From Purshia tridentata (taxonomy: Eukaryota; Streptophyta; Magnoliopsida; Rosales; Rosaceae), in NCBI GenBank assembly GCA_003254885.1, contig QANT01005078.1, forward strand, positions 30,923 to 94,922: DNA of 64,000 nt, read 5' to 3'. The notes beneath the pieces are model-generated. The model was given only the letters and a program-made list of their open reading frames with translations. It was not told the origin of the DNA and searched no databases. The position numbers and the translations under genes were made by a program. Every line of letters starts with the position of its first letter. Position 1 is the stretch's first letter. Below, piece by piece: positions 1 to 11,866 of this stretch.

Positions 1-218
1 TTCTACTTGGATCAGGATTCTGGGGGTTCGACTTGTTTATTTGTATGAAAACTTTGCTAACTCAACTGAAGAAATCATAATTCAAAATTGTATTCTTTGC
101 TATTTTCGTGTTGAATAACAATCCACTGTCACAAAAACTTTAGATTTCTAAAATATATTTTTCCCTTGATCATTGAATGTTTAAGTAGATTGTTAGTAAT
201 TATATTGATGCTGTTCAG

Positions 219-2198
219 GTTGCAGATGAAATAATTTCAGAGTATGCTGGAATTCACAGTGAAACAGCAGCATGTTTGAGTGAGGTTCAGTTCGATTCAA
301 ACCAACAGATTACCTACATTATTTATCTTACTACTGTCATTCTTTTAATACTATTGCACTCAAGATGTTGTGAACTTGAAATTTCAACTTCCCAGTTTGA
401 TGAGAAAAACATACGAAGACGGGTATATGATGCATTAAATGTTCTTATGGCACTGGATATCATTACTAGAGATAAAAAGGAAATCCAATGGAAGGGACTT
501 CCAAGTTCAAATATGAAGGATTTTGAAGATATTAAGGTTAGTGGATGTCACTATTTTTTATCATGTGACACATAAGGATGCTATAAAATCTGGGGAAATG
601 GAACAATTTGAAGATGATTTTGTTTTTGATCCTTTCAGGCTCGGCGTGTTAACTTGATGAATAGGATTGCAAAGAAGGCGGCTGACTTGAAAGACTTAGA
701 AGAGCAAGTAATGATATTTGACATATCTTTAGTCAGATAACTTTATAGATCTTGGGGCATTTACTCAATTAGTTAATTATTGTGCAGTGTCTATTGTGGT
801 TTTACTTATTCAGTCATTATAGGAATGCTTTGGTAGTATGGCTTGAAATGGAACATTAATTTTTAAAGTGCAATAACCAATGACAATTAATGTTATTGCA
901 TTTACAGGGGGTTAAAAAGAATAACAAATCTAGACTTATTGGGCTATACGTTAAACTTTTGAAGAGTTTTATATTTGACAGTATTTAAACCACACTCATT
1001 TCGTAATTTATATCCATATTCTTATCAGCCAGGATGGAATTTTTTGAAAATATCTATTGACATTCTTTATGCTCTTCTCTAATAGTTGGTGTTTTATTTT
1101 CCTTTTTGCCATACCCTTGGGATCCGATAAAGATTGCAGGTCTCCAAAATTTGGTGTTGCACAATAAGCAGTTGCTCAAGAGTGGAAACACTCATCATGA
1201 AGGATTTTCTTTGCCTTTTATACTGGTTCAGGTATATTACTTTATTATCTTCTGTTTTTTGCTCGCATGATTATATCTAGTTGAAAGCTGAAAAAAGTTG
1301 TATAGTTCTGTGTCAAATTCAAACAATCGTACACTGAAGCTTGTATTTATTATGTATTTGAGTTTCAGACTTTGAGCGTAAAACTTATTTCAATCCTCAC
1401 CCTACTCTTTACCACTTGAACCAATGGCCAAGCTACATAACATAAATTTATCTTGTCTGTGGATTAGACAGAATGCGAACTATTTATCATTTCAGGTGGT
1501 GATGCACAGCATATATACTTTTGTTTATCGTTGATATGTTTCTCAGCTATTGTATAGATTTCATTCCTGTAGAAGATAAATGTGAAATTTTATCCCAAAA
1601 TAAGAAAATTTTGGTCTTTTTTTCAAAAGTTTTGAAGATTCATAAAAGGCATATGGGAAAAATCTTTCTAAGTAAACATGGTTCAATTTCCTACAACTTG
1701 TTTAAGAAAGGTTTTCACATTAAATTGAAGTAGGATAATTGTTGATTTTACAAAAAAATAGAATCATAATTTCTAGCTTATATGAATACACAGGCTTTGC
1801 AACAGTGCACATAACCTAGTTTTTCACTTTTTGCCTTCCTTAGACAAGCCCTGATGCTACGGTTGAGATTGAGATTTCTGAAGACATGCGCTTGGTGCAC
1901 TTCGACTTCAATAGGTATGAGAACTTTGACTTGCTACGGATCAGGACTTGAATATTGTTCTGAACGATAATGCTTTTACGAACATGTCTTTGGCAGTACA
2001 CCCTTCTCATTGCACGATGATGCTTATATTCTGAAGCTATTGCGGTGCTACCAACAACCCGAAACTAGAAGTGTTTCTCAGAGTTCTTCAGTTTACTCGT
2101 CTCCACAATCTGGCATTCGATCCGGATGCAAGACACCCTTTTCCTGGAACTCTGGAACACAGACTCCAAAACGAACAGATACTGAGATGTATAAGTAG
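219..2198 (+). CDS. DP (DPA/DPB-like): E2F dimerisation partner (DP) transcription factor, 5'-partial
   Basis: Plant DP protein, the obligate partner of E2F in binding cell-cycle promoters in the nucleus. Seven coding exons fit: 219-281, 396-536, 639-707, a proposed micro-exon 823-832, 1140-1231, 1844-1914 and 1997-2198. The first visible exon starts VADEIISEYAG. The second carries the DNA-binding signature FDEKNIRRRVYDALNVL followed by KKEIQWKGLP. Then come the dimerisation region (RRVNLMNRIAKKAADLKDLEEQ, GLQNLVLHNKQLL) and the conserved SPDATVEIEISEDMRLVHFDFNS block. The Ser/Thr-rich tail ends EMYK-stop. The N-terminus and promoter lie left of the window. Without the micro-exon, exons 639-707 and 1140-1231 do not join in phase. 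Intron 282-395 is 114 nt and stop-free, so retention would keep the frame. Family assignment is firm; choosing between DPA and DPB is not possible here. Confidence 0.93.
823..832 (+). other. Probable 10-nt micro-exon of the DP gene
   Basis: The exon ending at 707 (…LEEQ) closes in phase 0, but the next clear exon (from 1140, gt ctc caa…) needs one extra upstream base to read GLQNL. A 10-nt block flanked by ag (821-822) and gtagta (833-838) supplies three codons plus one base (E-C-F-G), restoring the frame. It was inferred from phase and splice sites only. Other tiny exons in the 432-nt interval are possible, but I found no better candidate. Confidence 0.6.
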
Positions 2199-2209
2199 TT
2201 AATAAAATA

Positions 2210-2360
2210 GCTACACAGGCTTTAAAAAATTATAGGTTTTTTTTTGTTTCTATCTTATAGTTCTGAATAGTTTGAAGGTTTCTATCTTATGGCTACACAG
2301 GCTCCAAAATTATAGTTTTTTTGTTTCTATCTTATAGTTCTGAATAGTTTAAAGGTTTCA
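2210..2360. repeat. Tandem duplication (period 82 bp) downstream of DP
   Basis: A segment starting gctacacaggct at 2210 recurs at 2292 and runs through tttctatcttatagttctg and aatagttt. The two copies differ mainly in T-run length. It lies directly after the DP stop, probably in the 3' UTR. Confidence 0.85.
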
Positions 2361-2912
2361 GAATTCGAAAAAGGCAACATACCAAAGATTTGTGAGATCA
2401 TTACGATGTGTTCCGAAGTTTCAATCTGGTTATATATATTTTGGCTGCTTTGGTTCCTCTCTTAATTTAGAATCATTATTCGGATTTTTGAATGGAGGTT
2501 AATGAGGCGCTTCTTCTAAATTTCGAGCCTATCTAGTCATAAATAGTGAAGGTAAAATGAGATATAAGTTTATCTTGGGTCTTTTTTCTAATAGATTGGG
2601 TCTTTTTTTCTTTCCAAAAAATACACGGCTTATATTGTTGAGAGTATATATTGTATTGGATCCTTCCACTAATTGTCAACTTGGATACCCTAAACATTTG
2701 TACATATTTTACAGAGGAAATAAATAATTAAAAAAACAGAAAAGCAGATATAAATAATAATGGAGTATGCATGAGCACGGTGCATAAGGGCGCGTGGAGG
2801 GAAGCAGTGATGGGTTGAGCTAACTATATTCCCATGCAAAAAAGAAAGCAAGGAGAGTGGGGAAGGGAACAGAGCGGACCAGGGTAAAGGTTTCATTCGG
2901 TCGGACACATCG
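2361..2912. other. Intergenic, DP to Dof
   Basis: AT-rich spacer with no supported gene. Short open frames on both strands here are low-complexity and match no family I know. Confidence 0.6.
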
Positions 2913-2949
2913 ACTGTGGGACTGTGGGACTGTGGGACTGTGGGACTGG
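2913..2949. repeat. 8-bp tandem repeat (ACTGTGGG x4)
   Basis: Four perfect copies of ACTGTGGG (2913-2944) followed by a partial copy, about 670 bp upstream of the Dof start codon. It is a small G-rich minisatellite, likely length-variable. Confidence 0.9.
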
Positions 2950-3410
2950 CAGTGCCACACCACCAAAGCACAAGAACCACCTTTTCTTTTCATTATCATA
3001 TTCATTTTTACCATTTCCTTTTCATTAATTTATCATGCATTATCTCATATTTTAATACTATATTTGTCATCATCATATCAAAATCGGTGTTGCCCCATGT
3101 ACTAGTACTACTACTACTACAGGAGATCTACACCAAACTTAAACAAACTAACATATATAATAATAACTCTCTCTCTCTCTCACATTCACATACACAACAA
3201 ACTACTTTTTCCATGCAATATGAGAGCCACCCATCTCTTTTTCTCTCAAGCACAGCCCCCACAGTGGTCAGAGAGAGAGAGAGAGCATCAGAAAGAAGCT
3301 TATCGATTAAGAAACTGAGAAAACATCACCTTCTCAAAACCCTAAAAAGCAATAAAACAAAAAGAGTAGTCTTAATTAGTGAGAAGGAACAACAACAACA
3401 AAATTATTAG

Positions 3411-3420
3411 TATATAAATA
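3411..3420 (+). promoter_or_regulatory. TATA box of the Dof gene
   Basis: TATATAAATA about 200 bp before the Dof start, followed by a pyrimidine-rich leader with a CT run near 3497-3519. Spacing would place transcription start near 3445 with a leader of about 170 nt. Inferred from position and consensus. Confidence 0.6.
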
Positions 3421-3616
3421 CATAAAAGGCCCCTTCTTTATTTTTGCTCCTCATCACCCCCACCCCACCCCCCATTCTTTCTTTCTGTCTTCCTTTCCCT
3501 CTCTCTCTCTCTCTCTCTGCAATTGTTGATGTGATTCTCCACTACTATTATCTCTAAAAACCCATCAACCTTTACAAAAGAGAGAAAGAAAGGCCTTATA
3601 CAAGAGATAGAGAACC

Positions 3617-5002
3617 ATGGTTTTTTCTTCCATTCCAGCTTATCTTGATCCAGCCAACTGGCAACAGGTGATATGATCATGCATCTACCTTAGCTTCTTC
3701 ATCAATTAATTTGGTTCCCATGGTTTCTCTTTAATTTCCAAAAAAGTTGAAAATTTCCAAAAGCCAAAATAATATTCTTGTTCCTTTTGTTTTACATGAT
3801 CTTCTTGAATATACCAGATATGTGATTTTCTGCTTTTTAATTTATGTTTTTATTTTCCTATATCCTTAAATGTTTCGTTATTGCAGCAACCAACTCATCA
3901 TCACTTAACCGGAAGTGGCGGCAACAACAACAACAATAATTCCCATCTCCTTCAGCCTCCCCCGCCGGCACCGCCACTATCGGAGCCTCAAAGCGGTGGC
4001 AGCACGGGCTCGATCAGGCCTGGCTCAATGGCCGATCGAGCCCGGATGGCCAACATCCCCATGCCGGAGGCAGCGCTAAAATGCCCGCGGTGCGATTCAA
4101 CGAACACCAAGTTCTGCTATTTCAACAACTACAGCCTGTCGCAGCCGCGCCACTTTTGCAAGACCTGCAGAAGGTACTGGACCAGAGGCGGCGCGCTGAG
4201 GAATGTGCCGGTCGGAGGTGGCTGCCGGAGGAACAAAAGGAGCAAAGGAAGTGGCGGTACCAGCTCAAAATCCCCCGCCAGCAGCTCCGACCGGCCAACG
4301 GGGTCTGCCGGTTCCTCCGGTGCAAATATTCCCTCGAACAGCAGCATCGGAGGAACCGCGGATATGATGGGAGCATCAGGGATGAGCTCACAACTCCCAC
4401 CGCTACGTTTCATGACTCCTTTTACTGATCATCACTTCACAGGTGCCACCGACATGGGCTTGAGTTACGGCCTGAACTACGGCGGAGTTGGAGACCACTT
4501 GAATTTTCAGATAGGGACGAGCACCGGGTCGCTGTTGTCGGGTGGCGGGTTGGATCATCAGCAGCAGCAATGGGCGCGGTTCCAGCAGCAAACGCCTTTG
4601 TTCCCGTTTTTGGCAGGTGGCAGCGGCAGCTTGGATATGACTTCATCAGCAGCAGCAGCAGGAGGGTTGTTCGAGAGTAGTGGTGGAGTTGTTGAGGCGG
4701 TGTCGGGTTATCAGGCCCGGCCCATGAGGCCGTCGACGGGGATTATTAGTAACTCTCAAATGGCTCCGGTGAAAATGGAAGATCATCATTATCAGCAGCG
4801 GCAGCAGCAACAACAACAACAACAACAAGAGCTGAATTTGTCGAGGCAGTTTTTGGGAATTAACAATAATCCAGGTGGAAGTCATGATCATCAAAATCAT
4901 AATCAGTACTGGATTAACGGTGGTGTGAGCAGTGGCGCATGGACAGATCTTTCTGGGTTTAGCTCCACTACTTCCACTACTACCAATCATCATCCCCTAT
5001 AA
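3617..5002 (+). CDS. Dof-type zinc-finger transcription factor
   Basis: Nuclear plant-specific transcription factor expected to bind AAAG-core DNA. Two coding exons: 3617-3667 ([17 protein letters not shown]) and 3887-5002, separated by a 219-nt intron; 388 residues. The Dof domain spans about residues 81-136. Its single zinc finger is CX2CX21CX2C (Cys83, Cys86, Cys108, Cys111), followed by the [18 protein letters not shown] core and a basic stretch. The rest is low-complexity: Asn- and Pro-rich before the finger; Ser/Gly-rich, Gln-rich and His-rich after it. The C-terminal WTDLSGF resembles the end motif of this subgroup. The MVFSSIP…NWQQ start and intron position match the subgroup containing Arabidopsis DOF2.4, DOF5.1 and DOF5.6 (phloem and vascular regulators). 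The exact orthologue is uncertain. Confidence 0.95.
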
Positions 5003-8000
5003 GCTACTTTAATTTCAGCTTTCATATATCTTCTCTTTGGTATCTCTCGCTCTCAGAATACAACCTCACTGTGAAGAAGCTTCGGGTTTTTTTTTTTTTT
5101 TTTTTTTTTCTTAGTATGGCTTTAATTTATTTTTAGACAAATTAACTTGAAACAAACTGTTAATCTATTGAGCTCCTTGAATGTGATGAAGAAATGTCAG
5201 GATGATGGGTTTCCATGATCAAGTAGCTGGCAAGAAACCCTAGAAATCGTAGGTTTTGCAGTTTAATTTTTACCTCTTTTTTTCTTTTTGCTTCATATGC
5301 GGCAGTTTAGGCTCTTTTTTTATTTTTATTTTCCTTTCTTTTCTTTTTTCAAACTAAGTTGTAGAAGGCATATTGTATGAGGTAACATGTTTGTAATACC
5401 AGTGAGTGTATGATCAGTTCATGGAGTTTTGAATCAGAATCGAACTTGTTTAACAAATGCTAGCTAGCTAGCTAGCTACTACTGTCTAAGTGTATGCTGA
5501 TCGAATGTTCATTTTCTCTGCTGCTGGTCTGAATTTTTGTTCTATACATATATATATATATATATATGTTAATTGGCACCATCTTTCAAGTCATGATACA
5601 TTATATATAGATAGCAATTGTTGTATTATGATAACAGTATTAATTTCAATTAATTTAAGTGTGGATTATCTATTAGAAGCTACAGCCTTCAAATTCAGTT
5701 GTTGAACTTTGCGCTATTCATATTTGACCTCCATTTTGTTCCACTATGCTATCAAAATCTCTGCAAGCGTCGTGACTTTGTTGCTCTTCAAAGTGATCAC
5801 ATTTCCACTACTGAAGTTTTTGGATTTTAGGGCAAAGATTTATACTTCATATTATAGCTGATCAATGGAGGCTAGCTAGCTTTGATCTTTTCTTGAATTT
5901 AATCAATACCCTCTCATTTAATAGTTCAAAAGTTCACTTCATGTCATGGATTTAGCTTGAAAACATTGTTATATAATATTGACACATTTTCTGTAAAAGT
6001 TAAAAGTGCCCCTTTGTTTGACAACAATTACTAAAAGGACTAAGCTAGCTTCCCATCTAAGGAATAAGCTAATTAATTAATAAGTGCCTGTAAATGTATC
6101 CTGATTCAATTCCTTAATCTGACCATACCGTTCCAAAGTGTATTCGATCCTTCTGACTTACAAAGTCCATAACGAACAGAAAAGATATATAAGCATTAGA
6201 AAGAGCTAGCTAGTACAACTTCAAATATATGCCTCTTTTGCTGAAAATTAAATTAATATATCCATCGATCTCGTGTAAATCTTTTGTAGTCAAGAATACA
6301 TTTCAACAACCAATAAGGTGTTGTTTAGCTTTTGCTTTTCTACATGATTGATTACTTTAGTAATTCAATTTACCCATCTGGTAATTAATTGAACAAGAAC
6401 AATGTATATATAAAATCTAAAATAAAATATAGACACACACATATACGCATATATACTTATATATATATATATATAAAATAAATGTTTGTGTTTATTCACC
6501 TTCGACCAAGCTTGGGTGAACAGTACTTACACAGTTATCTTAAAAAGCCATAGATTTTGGCAGAATCAGCGTGTTCTTCCAATTTTGGGACAAAGTGCCA
6601 TAAATTATTAATTGATCGAGTTGTGAGTTTATTTCACACCCTGTTGCAATTGCATGGAACCCATGGAAGGTATTATTGATCAATCAGTTGCACTTTCTTT
6701 TTGTAGTCAATATGAATTAAATTAATATAATGGAGACATATATATACACATTCCACCGTGAGTTAAGTGACATCCAACTCTCCAAGAAAACCAATTGTTT
6801 AATTGTAACAATATGCATGTAACTTTGTTTTATTATGCGCATGAAGTAGGTGATCGAGGAAGCATGTTATAATTATATAAAAATGATACATATATCATAT
6901 ACCCAATAATTGGAATGATACAAAGCTGTGATTGGTTAGGTAGTAATTAAAGGAAATGATTTTGTAATAATAAGCGAAATGTACTTATTTTTGGCCTTCT
7001 CCTGCTGCATATATCACAAGGACTAAGTAAGATTGAGGCCCTGAGATTGTGATGATGATTATGATGCCGCGTTGATTTGGTTTGGTAGTAGGGCAGGACT
7101 GACAGGATAGGACAAGTCTCTCAAAAGAAGCCAAAATGCCACTCAATTCCACACAAATTAAATTCCAACATTCCAAGTCATACACAATTAGGGAGTGAGA
7201 GAAACAGAGATTGGTCTTCTACTTTCGTACTCTCTCTCTCACTCACTCACTCACTCACTCACATTGTTTGTTGTGTCGTGTGTGTGTTTTCTCGAACTTT
7301 GTTGTGGAAGAATATAGGAGATCGATTACAGCACTCAAGGAGTAGAGATTGAGTTACAGTCTGACCGCTTCGCAGCTTTGACGCGCGTGAGTACTGTGTT
7401 AGGTTCACGTATGTATGGCGAGCGCGCTAGCAGACAAAGTCCAGTTGCAGAGGACCTACAATCCCAGTGATTCGATATATCATTGGCACGCGCGCGCTTA
7501 ATCCACAGCCACCTTCACCCACCTTCACCTTCTAGTTTAGTTCCAAGTTCTAAGTTGCTACTTTTGCTCTGATTTGCTACCATTTCTGACACATTTACTG
7601 TGTGCGGTCCAACCAACCAATACTCCTCTTCCAATCCAGTCCAATCCTAAATAAATTTTACTTATATTAACCAACACAAATTTGGCATGGGGATTTAATT
7701 TGTTGTCCACTTAACTGTTTGGCCTTTTCAAGAAAAATATTGAGGTTTTATCCGAGCACTGGAAGCCATATATTTAAATCTTCAGATTGAGATTTTTCTT
7801 CTTCTTTTTTTTTAATCTGATGGGTTTATTAGTATGCATGAGCTATTATTGTTGCTCCATCTAAAAAGCAGATTTAGCAACTAGCTAGATTGGTTTGTAT
7901 ACTATCCATCATGGACCGCAAAATATATATATATATATATATATAGTGCCGTGTAGGTTAAGTATATAATGCGCCAGCCAACATATACATAATTGTAGTT

Positions 8001-10419
8001 GTCTCTTTAATTGCTTCTTGCTATTATTTTCTCTAGAGATTTCGCAACATTGTTGCCGAAAGTAGGACAATTAAATGTCTAGAAATACTAATTATTTTGG
8101 TATAAATATATTTGGTTACTGTACTAAAAAAGAGACTGCAGGTAGCAGGTGCCATAGACTTGGACCAAACCCTCAAATTGATAAGCATATTCCGCTTTCA
8201 TGAAGTTGAAGAAACTTCCCGGATATTATATATGCGTCAATTAATATAAATATATAAAGTAATCTTTATTAATTTTGGGGAATCACTTATATATATATAT
8301 ATGTATATATTCCAAGTAGGAATAGTCAAGTTGAAAGAAAGGAATCTAATGTATGCATGTATGTAGAGAGAGTGTTTGGATTTGCTTTTGCAAGAACCAA
8401 GAAAGAATAAAGCAAAGCATGCATATTCAAAATTAACCGTCAAACATGAAAAATGTTCTCTCTAGGTTTCTCTGTCTATCTGTGTCTGAAACACTCATAG
8501 AGAATAGAGATCGAGAATGATTGATTATATATACATATATGGTAATCTTGGGGTTTGGGTACTTGGGTCGGGTGTGTAGTAATCAGAGGATCGAGTTGAA
8601 AGATCCCAAATGGTCGATATTGAAATGTGAGCATATATTATGTCTTGTTCTCGATCGATGTCACAGACAGTACAGTGCTCATAAAAGTAAGGAATTGAAG
8701 AAGCTCATGATGTTGTGTACGAATTGAGAAGAGCAGTAGACTAAGGAATTTTGGAATTAGAGGCTCGGAAATCCAAGCCTATCTATCTATATTCTCATGC
8801 TAACTGATATATGGTCACATACTACATCGGTCTGTGTGACTCAGTCACTGTACGTGAGTGAGTGACATGCGCTATCTCACACTCACACATATACACTCAC
8901 AGCTAGAGCAGAAGCAGCTTTCACTTTTAACATGTCCTTGTTATAATTAACAACACATTGTACGTCTCTCTCTCTCTCTGGATATTAATCCTTATGAACA
9001 AAACAGGTGGAGAAAGATAGAAAGAGACTGAGATTCCAAGCTCTTCTCGGACCGAGACCTCACGTTCTCCCACATGTTATTCATCAATTACATATGATGG
9101 ACCAACACATGTATACGTATACATCCTTATTTTCAATTAGATTCCCAGTAGTCATTTCTAATACGAAACTTAATTAGTTGTTTTCAAGCAAGGACTTTTA
9201 ACCTTTAACGTATTTAACTATAATTAAGCCCTTCAGTTAGTAAAGTTAATGAAGAAATTAAGCTACACAAATTTAAAAGCTTTTATTACCTTACTGAAAC
9301 ACGAGTTCATGTATAACTATTAACTAGAATCCAATGTATTGCAGATTACTGTTACAGTTATATGGAACTTTTGGTTGGAAAGTTAAACCAGGAATGCAAT
9401 TTGGGTTTTGACTGAAAAAAATCATTTATTATATTATATTATACAAATGAAACGCAATTTTGCTTTCCCATAGAATATTATGTTGTCCAGCTGATTATGA
9501 TGAGATTGGATCAAGATCTTAATTACACATGCAAGTTGGCAACATTTATATTTGGTAGATGATGGACTCAATTTCTTGATTATATTCTCATGATCGAAAA
9601 GCTAATGGGATATTGGCCTATTGCATTATGTAAGTATAGGCTTAGTTAATTAATCGATCTTTTGCAAAGTGCGGTCTCGTACATGCCTAACAAAATTATT
9701 TTTGTTGCCCTTGAAGCATATTATAATGGTGTACGTAGGAACTAGGAAGGTACCAAATTAGCATAATTCACGTTGCATACATGCCGGTGTCGACTTCACC
9801 AATGTATATAATATAATCACATACAATGATAATTTAGTTTATATATGCATGCAATGGATGCTTATGTGAGAAAGCACTCAGTTTGATTATCAATTTATAA
9901 TTCTAGCTAGGATTGTTTCCTCGACGCGGAAAAGCTAGGTTAATTTAGATGTATATATAAAGATCTTTACACTTATTTTAGCTAAAAAAAGAGCCATAGT
10001 GTAGGACTCATTTTTTATTATAGTGTAATGATATGATCAACAGTCTAATCTTTAGGTTCATTAATGCAAGCAAATCGAAAAAAATTTAAGTATTTGAATA
10101 CCATCAGGATCATTGCAATGTGAGAAACTATGTTCGTCTTTCAATGTATTTGATTACAATTATTTAAGTAAATTGTTTATGGTATGATTTGTAAAAAATG
10201 ATTGGACTACATTGTAAAGTGAATTAACCTCACGATGTGTTCCTGATTGAGTAGAAACCCTGGGTTTGGTTAATTTTAGGAAACTTAGAACGCAATTAAT
10301 TAAGATGCAGGCTAGTGATTGATTAGATTAGTTTAATCTAGTTGATTGGAGGACTATATATCATATAAACTAAAAAAGCGAAAGGGGAATTATTCTTATG
10401 AATGTTGTTGGTCCAAAGG
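5003..10419. other. Large gene-poor interval downstream of Dof
   Basis: About 5.4 kb with no supported protein gene. The first part is the Dof 3' UTR (poly-T tract near 5089-5110). Simple repeats include (TA)n at 5546-5566, 6456-6473, 7922-7946 and 8288-8303, an ACTC run at about 7238-7262, and CT runs near 7230 and 8968. A locally GC-richer, leader-like patch lies at 7200-7600. I could not find a mature miRNA sequence of any conserved family by eye. Confidence 0.6.
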
Positions 10420-10428
10420 CGCGGGAAA
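10420..10428. promoter_or_regulatory. E2F-like consensus, isolated
   Basis: CGCGGGAAA; the reverse strand reads TTTCCCGCG, a strong E2F consensus (TTTSSCGS type). No gene start lies within 1.4 kb, so function is unproven and it may be chance. Confidence 0.3.
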
Positions 10429-10880
10429 ACGCTCTGTCAAGTCACAAAGTGGACCCCCCATATTCATATTCCTGCCCCACACAATTCCATATCGATATTC
10501 TTTTTTTCTTTTTGGCCAATAATTCCATATCGATATTCAACTCAATGAGTAGTCCACCTAAGGAAAATAAGTAATATAAAATTGCATGATTCTCCATATT
10601 AAGTTGGCTTCTTAAATTGGCCTGCTATGTGCCTTTCTGTTGGGCCCGTGCCTTTTACATGCTCTTGCCCTTATCATGACTTTGGATCCGACCCAAAAGC
10701 GAAAAACGAAAGCTCTAAATAGAAAACGTTGTTTCGGCCACGTCCACTTTGAGCCATGGGTTGGGTTCATTCACATAAATTATAATGGTCCCAACCACCA
10801 CAATCAAACCCGACTCAAGGAGCTTCTACTTGAAAAATAATCAGTCCAATCATATACTTGAAATTCTGATATCTTTCAAT

Positions 10881-11135
10881 TCTACACTTTTAAGAGAGGG
10901 GAAAAGTAAATTAAAGTTTGCAATTACGTCGCTAAAACGGCAAATGCAATGGATTGATGATTCAGCCACGTACAGATTCCCCTCAAACTACACTTTTAAG
11001 AGAGGGGAAAAGTAAATTAAAGCAATTGGCAGATGATGGAGTTGACTGGCGGATTCAAGTTTGCAATTACGTCGCTAAAACGGCAAATGCAATGAACTTA
11101 GATTGATGATTCAGCCACGTACAGATTCCCCTCAA
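10881..11135. repeat. Imperfect tandem duplication with one length difference
   Basis: The block ctacacttttaagagagggg… aaagtaaattaaag, then tttgcaattacgtcgctaaa, then gattgatgattcagccacgt ending agattcccctca, occurs twice: about 10883-10986 and 10987-11135. The second copy has roughly 35-40 extra bases between the first two parts and about 7 more before the last part. Non-coding, between Dof and eL36. Confidence 0.9.
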
Positions 11136-11866
11136 TCGCTGTAGTGGCAATATATCACTATATGATGATGTTGATTAGCAATCTTGTAACATTATTACAC
11201 TGACATCACATTTCTGTATGCAGTTTGCTGAAGACCATATTGCAAGGGGAGGCAAGATGATGCCCATGTAAAATAGAAGATTGCTTAGTTACCACTTACC
11301 AAGGTTTTAAAAAGAATACACCTATTCTCTTTCTTTTGTATTATGGGGAGCCTAAGCCCCATGAAGACGAAGAAGAACAGCATTATTATCATATAATCAA
11401 CTCACACACATAACCCCACTTAAACATTGTGCTAGACACCATCAACCCTTCTCTTATGAGAGGCCAATCAAAAAATTGAGAGAGAAAGCATTCTGTGATT
11501 GCAAACTATTAGTAAACCAAGCCCCTTAAGAATTTGATGACACTTAAATATTGCAAAAGCAATATCAATATCAATATCAATACCAATCAGCAGCCGCTGA
11601 AAGATATGTGACCATAATTCAACCAAGTTAGTTCAATGTGAATCACTCAGTGCTAAATAATATCCAATGAATCATAATTCAGACACCAAACAGCTTGAGA
11701 ATCCATGGAACAAATATCCAGTGCAATGAAAATGAAAAAGTCTCAAAACATTCAAAATTACAGAGTTCTTACACCCTCTAAAATTTCTTAACAAAATGCA
11801 TAACAAAACTATTACTTTTTAACTGAACTACATTCCATAAAAAAAGCTTCCGTATGCTTCAACTTC
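11136..11866. other. Spacer and probable 3' UTR of eL36
   Basis: AT-rich sequence with no supported gene. The part next to 11866 is expected to be the eL36 3' UTR on the minus strand. A short open stretch after an acceptor-like tgtatgcag at 11216-11224 reads FAEDHIARGGKMMPM-stop on the plus strand but has no neighbouring exons, so it was not called. Confidence 0.5.

Noticed and set aside
2857-3410. Open frames of 82-164 codons upstream of Dof
   Set aside because: They consist of the minisatellite and CT/GA-rich promoter and leader sequence translated by chance.
4081-4993. Several open frames overlapping the Dof coding exon on both strands
   Set aside because: Composition follows the Dof codons in shifted frames (poly-Leu, poly-Arg runs) and no family matches.
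9040-9080. ctcttctcggaccgagacctc, looked at as a possible miRNA166-like site
   Set aside because: It lacks the conserved miR166 core beyond tcggacc, and there is no matching star strand nearby.
9066-9085. tctcccacatgt as a possible snRNA upstream element
   Set aside because: Mismatch to the RTCCCACATCG consensus and no correctly spaced TATA or snRNA sequence follows.
11216-11274. Possible terminal exon reading FAEDHIARGGKMMPM on the plus strand
   Set aside because: There is only 15 codons after an acceptor-like site, with no upstream exon in a kilobase of tandem-duplicated non-coding DNA.
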